The notes beneath the pieces were generated by a model, which was not told the origin of the DNA, searched no databases, and saw only the letters and a program-made list of their open reading frames with translations. Below are positions 23,078 through 32,887 of a stretch of DNA of 64,000 nt, in pieces. The stretch comes from Lysobacter sp. Root76. GTDB taxonomy: Bacteria; Pseudomonadota; Gammaproteobacteria; Xanthomonadales; Xanthomonadaceae. Both the position numbers and the translations under genes were made by a program. The stretch is taken from positions 252,233-316,232 of the forward strand of contig NZ_LMIK01000004.1 of the NCBI RefSeq assembly GCF_001428685.1, written 5' to 3'. Numbering within the stretch: the stretch's first letter is position 1; each line of letters opens with the position of its first letter.

Positions 23078-24520
23078 ATGGCCAGCGACCTGCTCTACGA
23101 ACGGCTCGCCGAACGCCTGCGCCATCAGATCCAGCGCGGCACCCTGCGTGCCGGCGAGCGCCTGCCGTCCTTGCGCCGCCTCGGCCGCGATCAGCGCATC
23201 AGCCTGGCCACCGCGGTCGAGGCCTATCTGCAGTTGGAACGCGAAGGCCTGATCGAGGCGCGTCCGCGTTCGGGCTACTACGTGCGCGCACCGGCCGCGC
23301 CCATGCCGCGCGCCAGCGCTCGCCATCGCGCCCGCGCGCCGCAGCCGATCCGCAACCCGGCCCTGCTGGGCGTGCTCGACGTGCTCGGCCGTTGCGACCT
23401 GATCTCGCTGCACGCGGCCACGCCCGCGCCCTCGCTGCTGCCGACCGCCGCGCTCGCCGCCGCCGCATCGCGGGTGATGCGGCGCAACGCCCAGGCCGCG
23501 CTCAGCTACGCCATCCCGCAGGGCCTGGCCGCACTGCGCGAACGCATCGCGCAGCGTTACGTGCAATGCGGCGTCGACGTCGATCCCGACGAGATCGTGA
23601 TCACCGCCGGCGCGATGGAAGCGATCAGCCTGGCGCTGCGCACGGTGGCGCGCGCCGGCGACGTGGTCCTGGTCGAAACCCCGACCTACTACGGCCTGCT
23701 GCAGGCGGTGTCCGAGCAGGGCCTGCGCGTGATCGAAGTGCCGAACCGCCCCGGTCTGGGCATAGACCCGGACCGCTTGTCCGAACTGCTGGAGCGGCAC
23801 GCGGTGCGCGCGGCGGTGCTGGTGCCAAATTTCAACAATCCGGTCGGCAGTTTGACCAGCGACGAGGCTAAGCGCGCGATCGTCGCCGCCTGCGCCGCGC
23901 ACGGCACGGTGGTGATCGAGGACGATCTCTACGGCGAGTTGTCGTACTCCGGCGAGCGCCCCAGTCCGCTACGCCGCTACGACGAACGCGGCGGCGTCAT
24001 CACCTGCGGCTCCTATTCCAAGATGCTGACGCCCGGCTTGCGCGTCGGCTGGATGCTGGGCGGGCGCTGGGCGCCGGCGCTGCTGCGCGCCAAGTGCTTC
24101 TCCACCGTCGCCACCTCGACCTTGTCGCAGCTCACCATCGTCGAATACCTGGCGCGTCACGACTTCGAGCGCGGGCTGCGCCGCCTGCGCCGCGAGCTGG
24201 CGGTCAACGCCCAGCGCTACCGCGAAGCGATCGCGCTGCATTGGCCGCAAGGCACCTGCGTGAGCGCGCCGGCCGGCGGCATGGCGCTGTGGATCGAACT
24301 GCCGCCGCAGATCGAGGGCCAGGCCGTGTTCGAGGCCGCAATGGCGCGCGGCATCGGCATCCTGCCCGGTCATCTGTTCTCCAATCGCGGCGACTATGGC
24401 CATCACCTGCGCCTGAGCTGTGGCCAGCCCTGGAGCGAGCCGGTCGAAACCGCGCTGCGTACGGTCGGCGCCTTGGCCGCCGATCTGGCCGCCGATCTGG
24501 CCGGCGATCTGGCCGGCTAA
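23078..24520 (+). CDS. MocR-type (GntR/aminotransferase) transcriptional regulator
   Basis: A 480-residue regulator. N-terminal GntR winged helix (LLYERLAERLRHQIQRGTLRAGERLPSLRRL, ISLATAVEAYLQLEREGLIEARPRSGYYV), then a fold-type I aminotransferase domain from about residue 115 with ITAGAMEAISLALR, PNFNNPVGS, VIEDDLYGEL and the PLP-binding lysine in CGSYSKMLTPGLRVGW. The C terminus ends in a short repeat LAADLAADLAGDLAG encoded by near-identical 12-base units. MocR proteins sense PLP or amino acids and regulate divergent genes; here that is the EamA exporter. Confidence 0.93.
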   Translation: MASDLLYERLAERLRHQIQRGTLRAGERLPSLRRLGRDQRISLATAVEAYLQLEREGLIEARPRSGYYVRAPAAPMPRASARHRARAPQPIRNPALLGVLDVLGRCDLISLHAATPAPSLLPTAALAAAASRVMRRNAQAALSYAIPQGLAALRERIAQRYVQCGVDVDPDEIVITAGAMEAISLALRTVARAGDVVLVETPTYYGLLQAVSEQGLRVIEVPNRPGLGIDPDRLSELLERHAVRAAVLVPNFNNPVGSLTSDEAKRAIVAACAAHGTVVIEDDLYGELSYSGERPSPLRRYDERGGVITCGSYSKMLTPGLRVGWMLGGRWAPALLRAKCFSTVATSTLSQLTIVEYLARHDFERGLRRLRRELAVNAQRYREAIALHWPQGTCVSAPAGGMALWIELPPQIEGQAVFEAAMARGIGILPGHLFSNRGDYGHHLRLSCGQPWSEPVETALRTVGALAADLAADLAGDLAG

Positions 24521-24523
24521 ACG

Positions 24524-24556
24524 GGCCGCGGGCGCTGTCCGGCCGCCCCCGCGGCC
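24524..24556 (+). terminator. GC-rich hairpin after the MocR gene
   Basis: GGCCGCGGG (24524-24532) pairs perfectly with CCCGCGGCC (24548-24556), three bases after the stop. No T-run follows, so it is only a weak terminator candidate. Confidence 0.45.
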
Positions 24557-24598
24557 GGCGTTGGAGCATGAAGGAACCACCCGCACAAGGAGTGCAGC

Positions 24599-25417
24599 AT
24601 GAACATCGGCAACAACAATCTGGTCCTGAGCAAGTATCCGGCGGCGATAGAAAAGCATCCCGACGCCAAGCGCGCATTGTGTTTCGGCGACTCCTGGTTT
24701 CAGTACGTGCCGCATCCGACCGACCTCAACAAGCAGATCGCGCGCCTGTTCAAGAAGACGCTGTTCCTGCGCGAAGGCGTGGCCGGTCGCGACAGCGCGA
24801 TGTGGAAGGCGGCGCTGCCGCGGATCCAGCGCGAGATCGGCACCTTCGGCTTCGACGCGATCCTGCTGTCCAACGGCGGCAACGACATCGTCGGCGAGGA
24901 GCTGCGCGAGTTCGTCAAGACCGCCGCGCAACCGCAGTCCACGGGCGCCGGGCCCTGGGGCGAGATTCCGCCGGAGGTGTTCGACCACATCCGTCTGGAG
25001 ACCTTCGAACACGCGCTGCGTTATGCGATCAAGGACATGAAGGAAGTGGTGCAGATCCGCGACCTCCTGTCGCGCGACACCATCATCTACGTCCACACCT
25101 ACGACTACATCTTCCCCAGCGGCAAGGCGTTCAAGCTCGGCCCGTTCACGATGGGGCCATGGGTCAAGCCGTTCCTGGACAACGTCGGCCTGACCGATCC
25201 CAAGCGCCAGCGCGTGCTCACGACCTGGCTGGTCGATCAGTTCGCGCGCGCGCTGCGTGCGTTCGTGTCGCAGAACGCCAACATGCGTCTGGTCGATTCG
25301 CGCGACACGCTCAAGACCGTCTCGCAATGGGAAAACGAGATCCATCCGGTGGCCAGCGGCTTCGAGGCGATCGCCAAAAAATGCTGGAAGCCTGCGCTGA
25401 CCGGCGTACTGGAATAG
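24599..25417 (+). CDS. SGNH/GDSL hydrolase-family protein
   Basis: Soluble 272-residue protein with the SGNH blocks: CFGDSWFQYVPHP (nucleophile Ser near residue 33), LLSNGGNDIVGEEL (Gly/Asn oxyanion residues) and NEIHPVASGFEAIA (His in place of the family's DxxH). No signal peptide, so it acts in the cytoplasm or leaves by another route. AAGGAG lies 8 bases before the ATG. The substrate is unknown; family members are esterases or acyl hydrolases. Confidence 0.82.
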   Translation: MNIGNNNLVLSKYPAAIEKHPDAKRALCFGDSWFQYVPHPTDLNKQIARLFKKTLFLREGVAGRDSAMWKAALPRIQREIGTFGFDAILLSNGGNDIVGEELREFVKTAAQPQSTGAGPWGEIPPEVFDHIRLETFEHALRYAIKDMKEVVQIRDLLSRDTIIYVHTYDYIFPSGKAFKLGPFTMGPWVKPFLDNVGLTDPKRQRVLTTWLVDQFARALRAFVSQNANMRLVDSRDTLKTVSQWENEIHPVASGFEAIAKKCWKPALTGVLE

Positions 25418-25483
25418 AGCTGGCCCTGGGCTAGACTGCGGGCGCGCCGAAAGGCGCGTCCCGCCGTTTCGCCCGAGGTCGCG

Positions 25484-26068
25484 ATGAAAGCCCTATTGCT
25501 CTGGCCGCTGCTGCTGTTGTCAACGCTGCCTGCTGCCGCAGCCGAACCTGCCGCGGCCGAACCCGTCGCAGCCGAACCCGTCACGACCGCGTCGGTCACG
25601 ATCAAATCCCCGCAGGCCCTGCCCGACGACGAGCGGATCAAGGTGTTCCTGGCCGGCAGCATAGACATGGGCGGTTCGGAGAACTGGCAGGCGCGGGTCG
25701 AACGGGCACTGGCCGACGAGGGCGTGGTATTGCTCAATCCGCGCCGCGACGACTGGAATCCGGCCTGGAAGCCCTCGGCCGCCGAGCCGGAGTTCCGCAA
25801 ACAGGTCGAATGGGAACTGTCCGCGCTCAACCGCGCCGATGTGATCCTGATGTACTTCGCGCCGTCCTCGCAAAGCCCGATCACCCTGCTCGAACTGGGC
25901 CTGCACGCGCCCTCCGGCAAGGTCCTGCTGGCCTGCCCGCAAGGCTATTGGCGCAAGGGCAATGTCGACATCACCGCCGACCGCTACGGCGTGCCGCGTT
26001 ACGAATCCCTGGACGCCTTGATCGCCGGCGTGCGCCAGCGCCTGGCCGAGCTGCGGCGTCAGCGCTGA
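25484..26068 (+). CDS. Exported nucleoside 2-deoxyribosyltransferase-like protein
   Basis: A 194-residue protein. Signal peptide LLLWPLLLLSTLPAAAA is followed by a repeat EPAAAEPVAAEPV and then a Rossmann-like domain: IKVFLAGSIDMGG, NWQARVERALADEGVVLLNPRRDDW, EWELSALNRADVILMYFAPSSQSPITLLELGL. The GS/Asp/Glu pattern (including ITLLELGL) matches the nucleoside 2-deoxyribosyltransferase-like family, whose members cleave N-glycosidic bonds. Export is unusual for this family and could indicate nucleotide scavenging or a toxin-like role. It does not adjoin an obvious immunity gene. Confidence 0.8.
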   Translation: MKALLLWPLLLLSTLPAAAAEPAAAEPVAAEPVTTASVTIKSPQALPDDERIKVFLAGSIDMGGSENWQARVERALADEGVVLLNPRRDDWNPAWKPSAAEPEFRKQVEWELSALNRADVILMYFAPSSQSPITLLELGLHAPSGKVLLACPQGYWRKGNVDITADRYGVPRYESLDALIAGVRQRLAELRRQR

Positions 26069-26141
26069 GCGCGGGGCGGCACCCCGTCGCAGTCTGTGCG
26101 ATGGGCGCACGTCATAATGCGCGGCCCACGCGAGGCAGTTC

Positions 26142-27293
26142 ATGACCGCACCGCGCAATATCGTCGTCTGCCTGGACGGCACCAACAACTCCCCCGCCGA
26201 CGCCCGCACCCATGTGCAGCGGCTGTACCGGCTGATCGAGAAATCGTCCGCGCAGCTGACCTACTATCAGCCCGGCGTGGGTACGCTGGAACCGATCGGC
26301 GTGCTCGGACCGCTGCGCCGGCGCGCGTTGATGGGCCTGGATTCCGGCAGCGGCTGGATGCTGCAGCGCCACGTCAGCGCGGCCTACCAATTCCTGTCCG
26401 ACGTCTATCGCGAAGGCGACCGCCTCTACCTGTTCGGCTTCAGCCGAGGCGCCTATTCGGTGCGGGTGCTGGCCGGCATGCTCGCTACCGTGGGACTGCT
26501 GCATCCGGGCATGCGCGAGATGGTCGCATTCGCGTGGCAGGCCTACGAAAGCCTGCCCGCATTCCCGCCGCAGGCCGATGCGGCCTCGCCGCGGCGCCAG
26601 CAGGCCCTGCGCGATTACTTCCGGCGCATCCGCAGTTTCCGCAAGAGCTACTCGCGACGCGTGCCGGTGCACTTCCTCGGCTTGTGGGACACGGTCAGCT
26701 CGGTCGGCCTGCCGTGGCTGCCGCGGGTCTACAGCCATACCGCGTCCAACCCCATCGTCGCCACGGTGCGCCATGCGGTCGCGCTGGACGAGCACCGCGG
26801 CAATTTCGTCCAGAACCTGTGGACGCCGAAGCCGTCGCCGAAGCAGGACGTGCGCGAAGTCTGGTTCGCGGGCGGTCACGGCGATGTCGGCGGCGGCTAC
26901 CCCACCGGCGGTCGCGACATCGAGCTGGCGCGGATTCCGCTGGCCTGGATGTTGCGCGAGGCCGAGGCCGCGGGGTTGCTGACCGATGCCCAGGCACGCG
27001 CCGAGGCCGGCCTGCCCGACCTGAGCGACGACGAAGCGATGCAGCGGTTCGCGTTGGCGCCGCGTCACGACGAGATCCATCACTGGCTGTGGCAGTTGTC
27101 GGAACGCTTGCCGATACCGCGCTGGTCGCAGAGCGCCGACGGGCGCTGGGAGCGGCACTGGCGCCCGCATCACGCGCGTGCGCGCACCTTGCGCCCGGGC
27201 GCGCTGGTGCACGAGAGCGTGTACCAGCGCCTGCGCCTGTGTTCGGCCTATCGCCCGAGCAACCTGCGCGACGACGTCGTGCTGGTGCGCTGA
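26142..27293 (+). CDS. DUF2235 alpha/beta-hydrolase (Tle1-like phospholipase fold)
   Basis: A 383-residue protein with the DUF2235 signature: NIVVCLDGTNNSP at the N terminus, LYLFGFSRGAYSVRVLAGML (nucleophile Ser near residue 102), VHFLGLWDTVSSVGLP (Asp) and FAGGHGDVGGGYPTGGRDIELA (His). This fold includes type VI secretion phospholipase effectors (Tle1). No signal peptide or T6SS genes are seen nearby. It may be a cytoplasmic lipase or an effector secreted by a distant system. Confidence 0.85.
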   Translation: MTAPRNIVVCLDGTNNSPADARTHVQRLYRLIEKSSAQLTYYQPGVGTLEPIGVLGPLRRRALMGLDSGSGWMLQRHVSAAYQFLSDVYREGDRLYLFGFSRGAYSVRVLAGMLATVGLLHPGMREMVAFAWQAYESLPAFPPQADAASPRRQQALRDYFRRIRSFRKSYSRRVPVHFLGLWDTVSSVGLPWLPRVYSHTASNPIVATVRHAVALDEHRGNFVQNLWTPKPSPKQDVREVWFAGGHGDVGGGYPTGGRDIELARIPLAWMLREAEAAGLLTDAQARAEAGLPDLSDDEAMQRFALAPRHDEIHHWLWQLSERLPIPRWSQSADGRWERHWRPHHARARTLRPGALVHESVYQRLRLCSAYRPSNLRDDVVLVR

Positions 27294-27303
27294 AGGCCGC
27301 GAT

Positions 27304-27999
27304 TCAACGCGACGGCGCGCCCTGGCCGAACAGGATCCGGCGCTCCTCGTCGCTGACCTGGGTGTTCGGCGCGTAGGACTGGGGCGTCTCGGCATAGGTG
27401 CGCTGCACGGCCGGACGCTCGCGCATCGCCTCGAACCAACGCCGCAGTTCGGCGAAGTCCTGCAGCGACTGCCCGTGCGAGGCGTGCGGCACGATCCAGG
27501 GGTAGCAGGCCATGTCGACGATCGAATACTCGCCGGCGATGAACGCGCGCCCGGCCAGTTGCCGGTCGAGCACGCCGTACAGGCGATGGGTCTCGCGGGT
27601 GTAGCGGTCGATCGCGTACGGCACCTTCTCCGGCGCGTAGATATTGAAGTGGCCGATCTGCCCCGCCATCGGCCCCAGGCCGCCGACCTGCCAGTACAAC
27701 CACTGCAGGGTCTCGGCGCGGCCGCGCGGATCGGCGGGCAGGAAGCGCCCGGTCTTTTCGGCCAGGTACTGCAGCATCGCGCCGGATTCGAACAGCGACA
27801 GCGGCGCCCCGCCGCCGGGCGGGTCGTGATCGACCAGGGCCGGAATCTTGTTGTTGGGCGAGATCTTCAGGAATTCGGCCTCGAACTGCTCACCCTTGCC
27901 GATGTTGATCGGCACGATCCGGTGCGCCAGCCCGGACTCTTCCATGAATAGCTTGAGCTTGAGGCCGTTGGGCGTGGGCCAGAAATACAGATCGATCAT
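27304..27999 (-). CDS. GST-like disulfide-bond oxidoreductase (YfcG/YghU type)
   Basis: A 231-residue GST. The start MIDLYFWPTPNGLKLKLFMEE (Thr/Asn at the glutathione site rather than Tyr/Ser), SPNNKIPALVD and LFESGAMLQYLAEKTG define the thioredoxin-like domain; the C-terminal helical domain includes YWQVGGLGPMAGQ and SIVDMACYPWI. TPNG and the GLGPM loop are typical of the YfcG/YghU group, which reduces disulfides with two glutathiones. It is convergent with the DUF2235 gene, whose stop lies 11 bases away. Confidence 0.88.
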   Translation of the reverse strand: MIDLYFWPTPNGLKLKLFMEESGLAHRIVPINIGKGEQFEAEFLKISPNNKIPALVDHDPPGGGAPLSLFESGAMLQYLAEKTGRFLPADPRGRAETLQWLYWQVGGLGPMAGQIGHFNIYAPEKVPYAIDRYTRETHRLYGVLDRQLAGRAFIAGEYSIVDMACYPWIVPHASHGQSLQDFAELRRWFEAMRERPAVQRTYAETPQSYAPNTQVSDEERRILFGQGAPSR

Positions 28000-28364
28000 G
28001 TGCGGGCTCCGGCGTGGGAGAAATGGGGGTCGCGGCCTTCGACGTGCGTGCTTCGACGTGCGTGCTTTGACATGCTGGCCTCAGCATCGCGGACTTCGAT
28101 CCTGCGAACTTCGACGACGAAGTCCCGGTGCGGTCAAGCTCGTCCGATGCATCTTCCTGCATCTCGTCGATGCCGGGTACCGGTTTTCGAGCATAAGGGC
28201 CGCGCGCCCGCAACGGAACACACCGGTGGGACGCTGCGTCGCATTCCTGCGCTTCCTTTGCAGCGGGGACGCCCCCATCCGGAGCCGACGGGTCGCGAAC
28301 GCAGCCGCACTGCGCGGCTCGCGACATCCGCACGCCCACCAGCTCATACTTTCAGTCCTTGCCC
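28000..28364. other. Intergenic region with a 14-base tandem repeat
   Basis: No gene is supported. CTTCGACGTGCGTG is repeated perfectly at 28037-28050 and 28051-28064, with a decayed third copy (CTTTGACATG) after it. The rest should contain divergent promoters for the GST and the lipid A deacylase. Confidence 0.55.
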
Positions 28365-29408
28365 ATGCGCCGCACTGCCCTGTTGCTGTTCCTTCTGCTG
28401 AGCGCCGCCGGCGCCCACGCCGCGGATCGCGAAACCTGCGTCACCGGCCATACCAAGCTCCCGCCCACGGTCAACTTCCGCGTCGACAACGACCTGTTCG
28501 GCGGTCAGGACCAGGGTTACAGCAACGGCGTGCAGCTGACCCTGGTCTCGCCCAACCTGGTCGACTACACCGACGATCCCTGCCTGCCGCGCCTGGCGCG
28601 CTGGATCAATCGCCACGTCAGCGCGCTCACGCCGGAAGGCTTCGAGCAGCAGAACATGGTGGTGAGCTTCGCCCAGGGCATCTTCACCCCGACCGACTAC
28701 AGCCGCCGCGACCTGATCGAGGACGACCGGCCCTACGCCGGCGCGCTGCTCGCCAGCCTGGGCTACAACGCGCGCAATGGCGACCGGCTGCGCACCACCC
28801 AGCTGCAGTTCGGCATCGTCGGGCCTTCGGCCTACGGCAAGCAGGTGCAGAACGAAGTCCACAAGCTGCTCGGCGACGAGACCTTCCAGGGTTGGGACAA
28901 CCAGCTCCACGACGAGCCGGTGGTGCGCCTGGTCCACGAGCGCATGCGCCGCTATTCGGCCGGCAACGAAGAGAACGGCCCCTGGGGCTGGGACGCGATC
29001 AGCCACTACGGCGGCAGCGTCGGCAACCTGGCGACCTACGCCAACCTCGGTGCCGAATGGCGCTTCGGCCGCCACCTGCCCGACGATTTCGGCAGCACGC
29101 CGCTGCGTCCGGCCGGCGAGAACACCGCGCCGACGCGCAGGACCCGCGGCCCCAACCAGTTCGGTGCGCACCTGTTCCTGACCGTGGACGCACGCTGGGT
29201 GCTGTACGACATCACCCTGGACGGGAACAGCTTCCGCGACAGCCACAGCGTCGACAAACGGCCCTTCGTCGCCGACGCCGGCTATGGCATGGCCTTCATG
29301 TACGGACGCTGGAAGTTCGCCCTGGCGCGTTACCACCGCACCCGCGAATTCGAGGGCCAGAAGCAGACCCCGGTGTTCGGCAGCTTCACCATCAGCCGCT
29401 CGCTCTGA
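28365..29408 (+). CDS. LpxR-type lipid A deacylase (DUF2219)
   Basis: Outer-membrane protein of 347 residues. Signal peptide RRTALLLFLLLSAAGAHA, then the conserved N terminus VNFRVDNDLFGGQDQGYSNG with Asp/Asn and Ser/Gly residues of the LpxR calcium site, SFAQGIFTPTDYS, EDDRPYAGALLASLGYN and C-terminal beta strands (AFMYGRWKFALARYHRTREFEG, FGSFTISRS). LpxR removes the 3'-acyloxyacyl group of lipid A; homologues form a barrel. An alternative TTG start 6 bases upstream is unlikely. Confidence 0.9.
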   Translation: MRRTALLLFLLLSAAGAHAADRETCVTGHTKLPPTVNFRVDNDLFGGQDQGYSNGVQLTLVSPNLVDYTDDPCLPRLARWINRHVSALTPEGFEQQNMVVSFAQGIFTPTDYSRRDLIEDDRPYAGALLASLGYNARNGDRLRTTQLQFGIVGPSAYGKQVQNEVHKLLGDETFQGWDNQLHDEPVVRLVHERMRRYSAGNEENGPWGWDAISHYGGSVGNLATYANLGAEWRFGRHLPDDFGSTPLRPAGENTAPTRRTRGPNQFGAHLFLTVDARWVLYDITLDGNSFRDSHSVDKRPFVADAGYGMAFMYGRWKFALARYHRTREFEGQKQTPVFGSFTISRSL

Positions 29409-29412
29409 GACC

Positions 29413-29443
29413 GCGAACGCCCCGGCACCGCCGGAGCGTTCGC
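29413..29443. terminator. Bidirectional terminator hairpin
   Basis: GCGAACGCCCCGG (29413-29425) pairs with 29431-29443 with one mismatch around a 5-base loop. It sits between two convergent stop codons (29408 and 29458) and probably ends both transcripts. Confidence 0.7.
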
Positions 29444-29457
29444 CTTGTCGCGCGCGC

Positions 29458-31749
29458 TCAGAAAGTCACGCTCCAACTGTCGATATAGCCGACATCGCCG
29501 TTGGCGTTGTCGTTGACGCGCAGCTTCCAGGTGCCGTTCAGCGCTTCGCTCGACAGATTCAGCGTGACCGTCTTGTTGACGTTGTCGGCGCTGCCGCCGC
29601 TGCGGTTGTGGATGTTGTAGAGCGAACCGTCCGGAGCCACCAGGTCCACCTTCAGGGCATTGCCGCTGCGGCCGGAGACCGTGATCGGGCTGTCGACCGT
29701 GGCGTTGTCGCTGATGGTGTAGTCGGCGGTGTTGCTGTAGGTCTGCGCGCCGCCGGCGGTCACCGTGACCGTGGCGGTCTTGGTATGGGTCGCGCCGCCG
29801 TTGTCGGTCACGGTCAGGCTCACCGTGTAGTCGCCGGCGGCCGCGTAAGTCTTGCTCGGGTTGGTGGCAGTGGAGGTGGTGCCATCGCCGAAGCTCCAGG
29901 CGCGCGAGACGATCGTGCCGTCGCTGTCCGTGGAACTATCCGTGAAGTTTGCACTCAAGCCGCTGACCGCCGCGCTGAAGTTCGCGACCGGCGCCGCGTT
30001 GGCGCCGCTGCCGTTGTAGCTCAGGGTCAGCTTGGGAGCCGAGGCGCCTTCGCGCGAGCTCCAGTCGACACCGTCGATGACGCCGGAGGTGTTGACCAGG
30101 ACGACGCCGTGGTTGGCGACCGCGCCCGATGCCCAGTCCTCGACCAATTGCACGCCGGCCGCGTTGAGCGCGATGGTGCGCACGCCGGTGCCGCTGGGCG
30201 TGACCGTGCCCAGCTTGGTGCCCAGGGTCGCGCCCGCATACGTGGCATCGGCCTCGGTCCACGCAGCGGTGACCTGGTACAGGTCGTAGGCGCCGGTGGA
30301 CAGGTTGCTGACGTTGAGCGAGACCGTGGCCGAGGTGATGTCCAGGCCGGCCGCGGCGCTCAGGTTCCAGCCCATCAGCCCGCGCAATTGCAGGCCGGCG
30401 TCGTCGCCGTCGGCGTACAGGATGGCGCCATTGTCGCGGGTGCCGTTCGACTTCACGGTCACGTCGCGCACCGCGTCCAGGGTCATGTTGTTGGCCGGCG
30501 GTGCGCCCTTGTTGCAGGTGCCGCTGAAACTGTCGGTGTAGCTGCTGCCGGCCTTGGGCACGAACTCGCCGGTGTAGCCGGTCGCGCTCAGGGTCAGCTT
30601 GAGCACGCCGTGGGTGCTGGCATTGCTGGCTTCCAGCATCGGATGGCTGCCGTTGAGGCCGTAGAAGGCGCGGCCGCCGGTGCCGACGAGGACCTGACGG
30701 ATGCCGTCGCTGGCCGCGGCCTGGTTCGGATTCATCTTGCCGTAGCGCTGGTAATTGTGGTCGTGACCGACCAGCACCAGGTCGGCCTTGGCCGCGTACA
30801 GCGCATCCCAGAACGGCTTCACTTGGCTATAGCCGGTGTAGTTGCCGCGGCTCACCAGCGGGTGATGGAAGTAAGCCGCGGTGCAGGGTTTGGTGTTCGC
30901 TGCCAGGTCGTTCTGCAGCCAGGTCACCTGAGCGCTGGCGACGGTGCCGCCAGACATGGTGTTGAGGGCGATGAAATGCCACTCGCCCACGTCCCAGCTG
31001 TAATAGCCCTTGCTGCGGTCGCCGGCCGGACCGGTCTGGGCGCCGACGCCGTTGAAATAGTCGAAGTAGCCGCTGGCGCCGGTGGTGTTGTACTCGTGGT
31101 TGCCCGGCGTCGGGCTGGTCAGCTCCTTGAAGCGGCCCCAGGTCGGCGCGTAACGGCTGTTGTACTCGCTGAGCGTGCCGCTGCTGTAAGCGTTGTCGCC
31201 GGCAGTGAACACCGCGACCGGGGCGATCGCCACGATCAGGTCGGAGGTCCCCGCGCAGGCGTTGCCGCTGGAGTCGCAGATGTCGCCGGCGCCGGCCACC
31301 ACGACCGAGGTCGCTTCCAGCGCGCTCAGGCCGTAGTCGTAGCTTTCCACCTCGTAGCCGCTGTCGGGGTTGCCGAAGTAGGGCTGGATGTCGACGCAAT
31401 CGCCGCGCAGCGCGCGGGCGTGGAAGGCGCGGCCGTTCCAGTGATTGCCTTCGAAGCTGTAGACATCGCCGCCGGAGCTGCGGATGACCAGGGAGTCGTA
31501 AGGCTTGAGTTCCAGCGACTTGAAGCTCAGGCGTATCCATTTGGCGCCCGGCCGGCATACGCGGTTGCTCGGCGCGGCCAGCATCGAGGCGGCGCGCGCG
31601 GGCGCGATGCGCTCGGTGACCGTACCGTCTTCCGCCAATTGCAGGGTGCGCTGCGCGGCGCCGGCGCTGGGTGCGATCGCGAACGCTGCGGCCAGCGCGA
31701 GCGTCGCGGCCGCGCCGCGGCCCGGCCGTTGTTTGTGCGTCTTGTTCAC
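29458..31749 (-). CDS. Secreted purple-acid-phosphatase-like metallophosphoesterase with PKD and P domains
   Basis: A 763-residue exported protein. Signal peptide at residues 1-33 ([20 protein letters not shown]). The metallophosphoesterase domain has [51 protein letters not shown] and [13 protein letters not shown], the five metal-ligand motifs. Then come a DNRLRE-like beta domain (about 485-640, [10 protein letters not shown]), a PKD domain ([14 protein letters not shown]) and a C-terminal proprotein-convertase P-type beta sandwich ending SWSVTF. The start is GTG with AGGAAG upstream. P and PKD domains are often found on type II-secreted enzymes of predatory bacteria; the substrate is probably a phosphoester nutrient. 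Confidence 0.92.
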   Translation of the reverse strand: MNKTHKQRPGRGAAATLALAAAFAIAPSAGAAQRTLQLAEDGTVTERIAPARAASMLAAPSNRVCRPGAKWIRLSFKSLELKPYDSLVIRSSGGDVYSFEGNHWNGRAFHARALRGDCVDIQPYFGNPDSGYEVESYDYGLSALEATSVVVAGAGDICDSSGNACAGTSDLIVAIAPVAVFTAGDNAYSSGTLSEYNSRYAPTWGRFKELTSPTPGNHEYNTTGASGYFDYFNGVGAQTGPAGDRSKGYYSWDVGEWHFIALNTMSGGTVASAQVTWLQNDLAANTKPCTAAYFHHPLVSRGNYTGYSQVKPFWDALYAAKADLVLVGHDHNYQRYGKMNPNQAAASDGIRQVLVGTGGRAFYGLNGSHPMLEASNASTHGVLKLTLSATGYTGEFVPKAGSSYTDSFSGTCNKGAPPANNMTLDAVRDVTVKSNGTRDNGAILYADGDDAGLQLRGLMGWNLSAAAGLDITSATVSLNVSNLSTGAYDLYQVTAAWTEADATYAGATLGTKLGTVTPSGTGVRTIALNAAGVQLVEDWASGAVANHGVVLVNTSGVIDGVDWSSREGASAPKLTLSYNGSGANAAPVANFSAAVSGLSANFTDSSTDSDGTIVSRAWSFGDGTTSTATNPSKTYAAAGDYTVSLTVTDNGGATHTKTATVTVTAGGAQTYSNTADYTISDNATVDSPITVSGRSGNALKVDLVAPDGSLYNIHNRSGGSADNVNKTVTLNLSSEALNGTWKLRVNDNANGDVGYIDSWSVTF

Positions 31750-32432
31750 TGGAATCTTCCTGATTGGTTGCAAGGGGATGCGCGCGGGTCGCACCGGATC
31801 GCTGTCATCAGGGCGAGGCGCGCGGCGGGCACAGGCCCGGCCGCGTACGCGGTTCCGATCGCCGCCGGACGCTGCGCGCCGGCGTGACGAATTGCAGTTC
31901 ACCGACGGCGCGGCCCTTGCGGGCCGCCGGTGCAATCGCCCGCAAGCGTCCCCAGCGCCTGCGATGCGTGTTCGCGCCCCCGACGGACTGCGCCGTCTTC
32001 GGGGGCCCGGCAACAATGCAGCGGATCATCGTCGCCTTGCGGCCACGCAACTGCGGCCGGCGTCACAACGCGATGCGCCGCTGCGGCGCCAGTGTGCGAT
32101 GCGTCCGCGGTTGGCCGCGTTCACGCCGGCGATGGTAGAGCCGGTTTGTTGCAATCTGCCTTTAACCTGGCCGTTTGGGCTGGAAACTCCGTCGAAATGC
32201 ATCTTTTATGTGCCGTGTCGTCGAGCTGTATCAGCAACAAGTGTGCAAGGCACGTTGAATGCCGGGATCAGACCGTTGCCGGCGATCGGGTGGCACGGCA
32301 CGCAATGCGCGGCCGTCCGTCGGTTCGCGACCGATGCATGGCCGGTGGTCGACGGCGGCGATTGACGCCTGCCACGGCCGGAGCGAGCATCGGATGCTTC
32401 GCGCGGACCACGCGCACATGCAAGGACAGGCC
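31750..32432. other. Intergenic region, 683 bases
   Basis: No credible gene on either strand; open frames lack ribosome sites. A perfect hairpin GCGGCCC-TTGC-GGGCCGC lies at 31910-31927. Bases 32140-32260 are AT-richer and probably carry the promoter of the DUF3224 gene and perhaps of the phosphoesterase on the other strand. Confidence 0.55.
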
Positions 32433-32837
32433 ATGAGCACGCGTATCCGCGGTGTCTTCGACGTCAAGATGATTCCGCAACCCGCCGACGATGCCGCCGC
32501 CGGTCAGTACATCGGCCGCATGTGGCTGGACAAGCACTACCACGGCGAACTCGAGGGCGGCAGCCAGGGCCAGATGCTGGCCTTCCGCAGCGTGGTCGCC
32601 GGCTCGGCTGGCTATGTCGCGATGGAGCGCGTCGAAGGCACGCTGGGCGGCCGCCGCGGCAGTTTCGTGCTGCAGCACAGCGCCGTCATGGATCGCGGCA
32701 CGCCCAATCTGGTCCTGCAGGTCGTGCCCGATTCCGGCAGCGACGAGCTGACCGGCCTGAGCGGCACCATGGCGATCGAGATCGCCGACGGCATGCACTA
32801 CTACGACTTCGACTACAGCCTGCCGACCGAACCATGA
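32433..32837 (+). CDS. DUF3224 domain-containing protein
   Basis: A 134-residue beta-barrel-like protein: VFDVKMIPQPADD, IGRMWLDKHYHGELEGGSQGQML, YVAMERVEGTLGGRRGSFVLQHS, VLQVVPDSGSDELTGLSGTM and HYYDFDYSLP. This order is typical of DUF3224 proteins, small lipocalin-like proteins of unknown ligand. AGGACAGG precedes the ATG. It is followed 50 bases later by the DUF1275 gene on the same strand. Confidence 0.88.
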   Translation: MSTRIRGVFDVKMIPQPADDAAAGQYIGRMWLDKHYHGELEGGSQGQMLAFRSVVAGSAGYVAMERVEGTLGGRRGSFVLQHSAVMDRGTPNLVLQVVPDSGSDELTGLSGTMAIEIADGMHYYDFDYSLPTEP

Positions 32838-32887
32838 GCGCGGCTTGCGTGCGGCCAGCGGACCTCACCCACACCCAGGAGGCTTGA

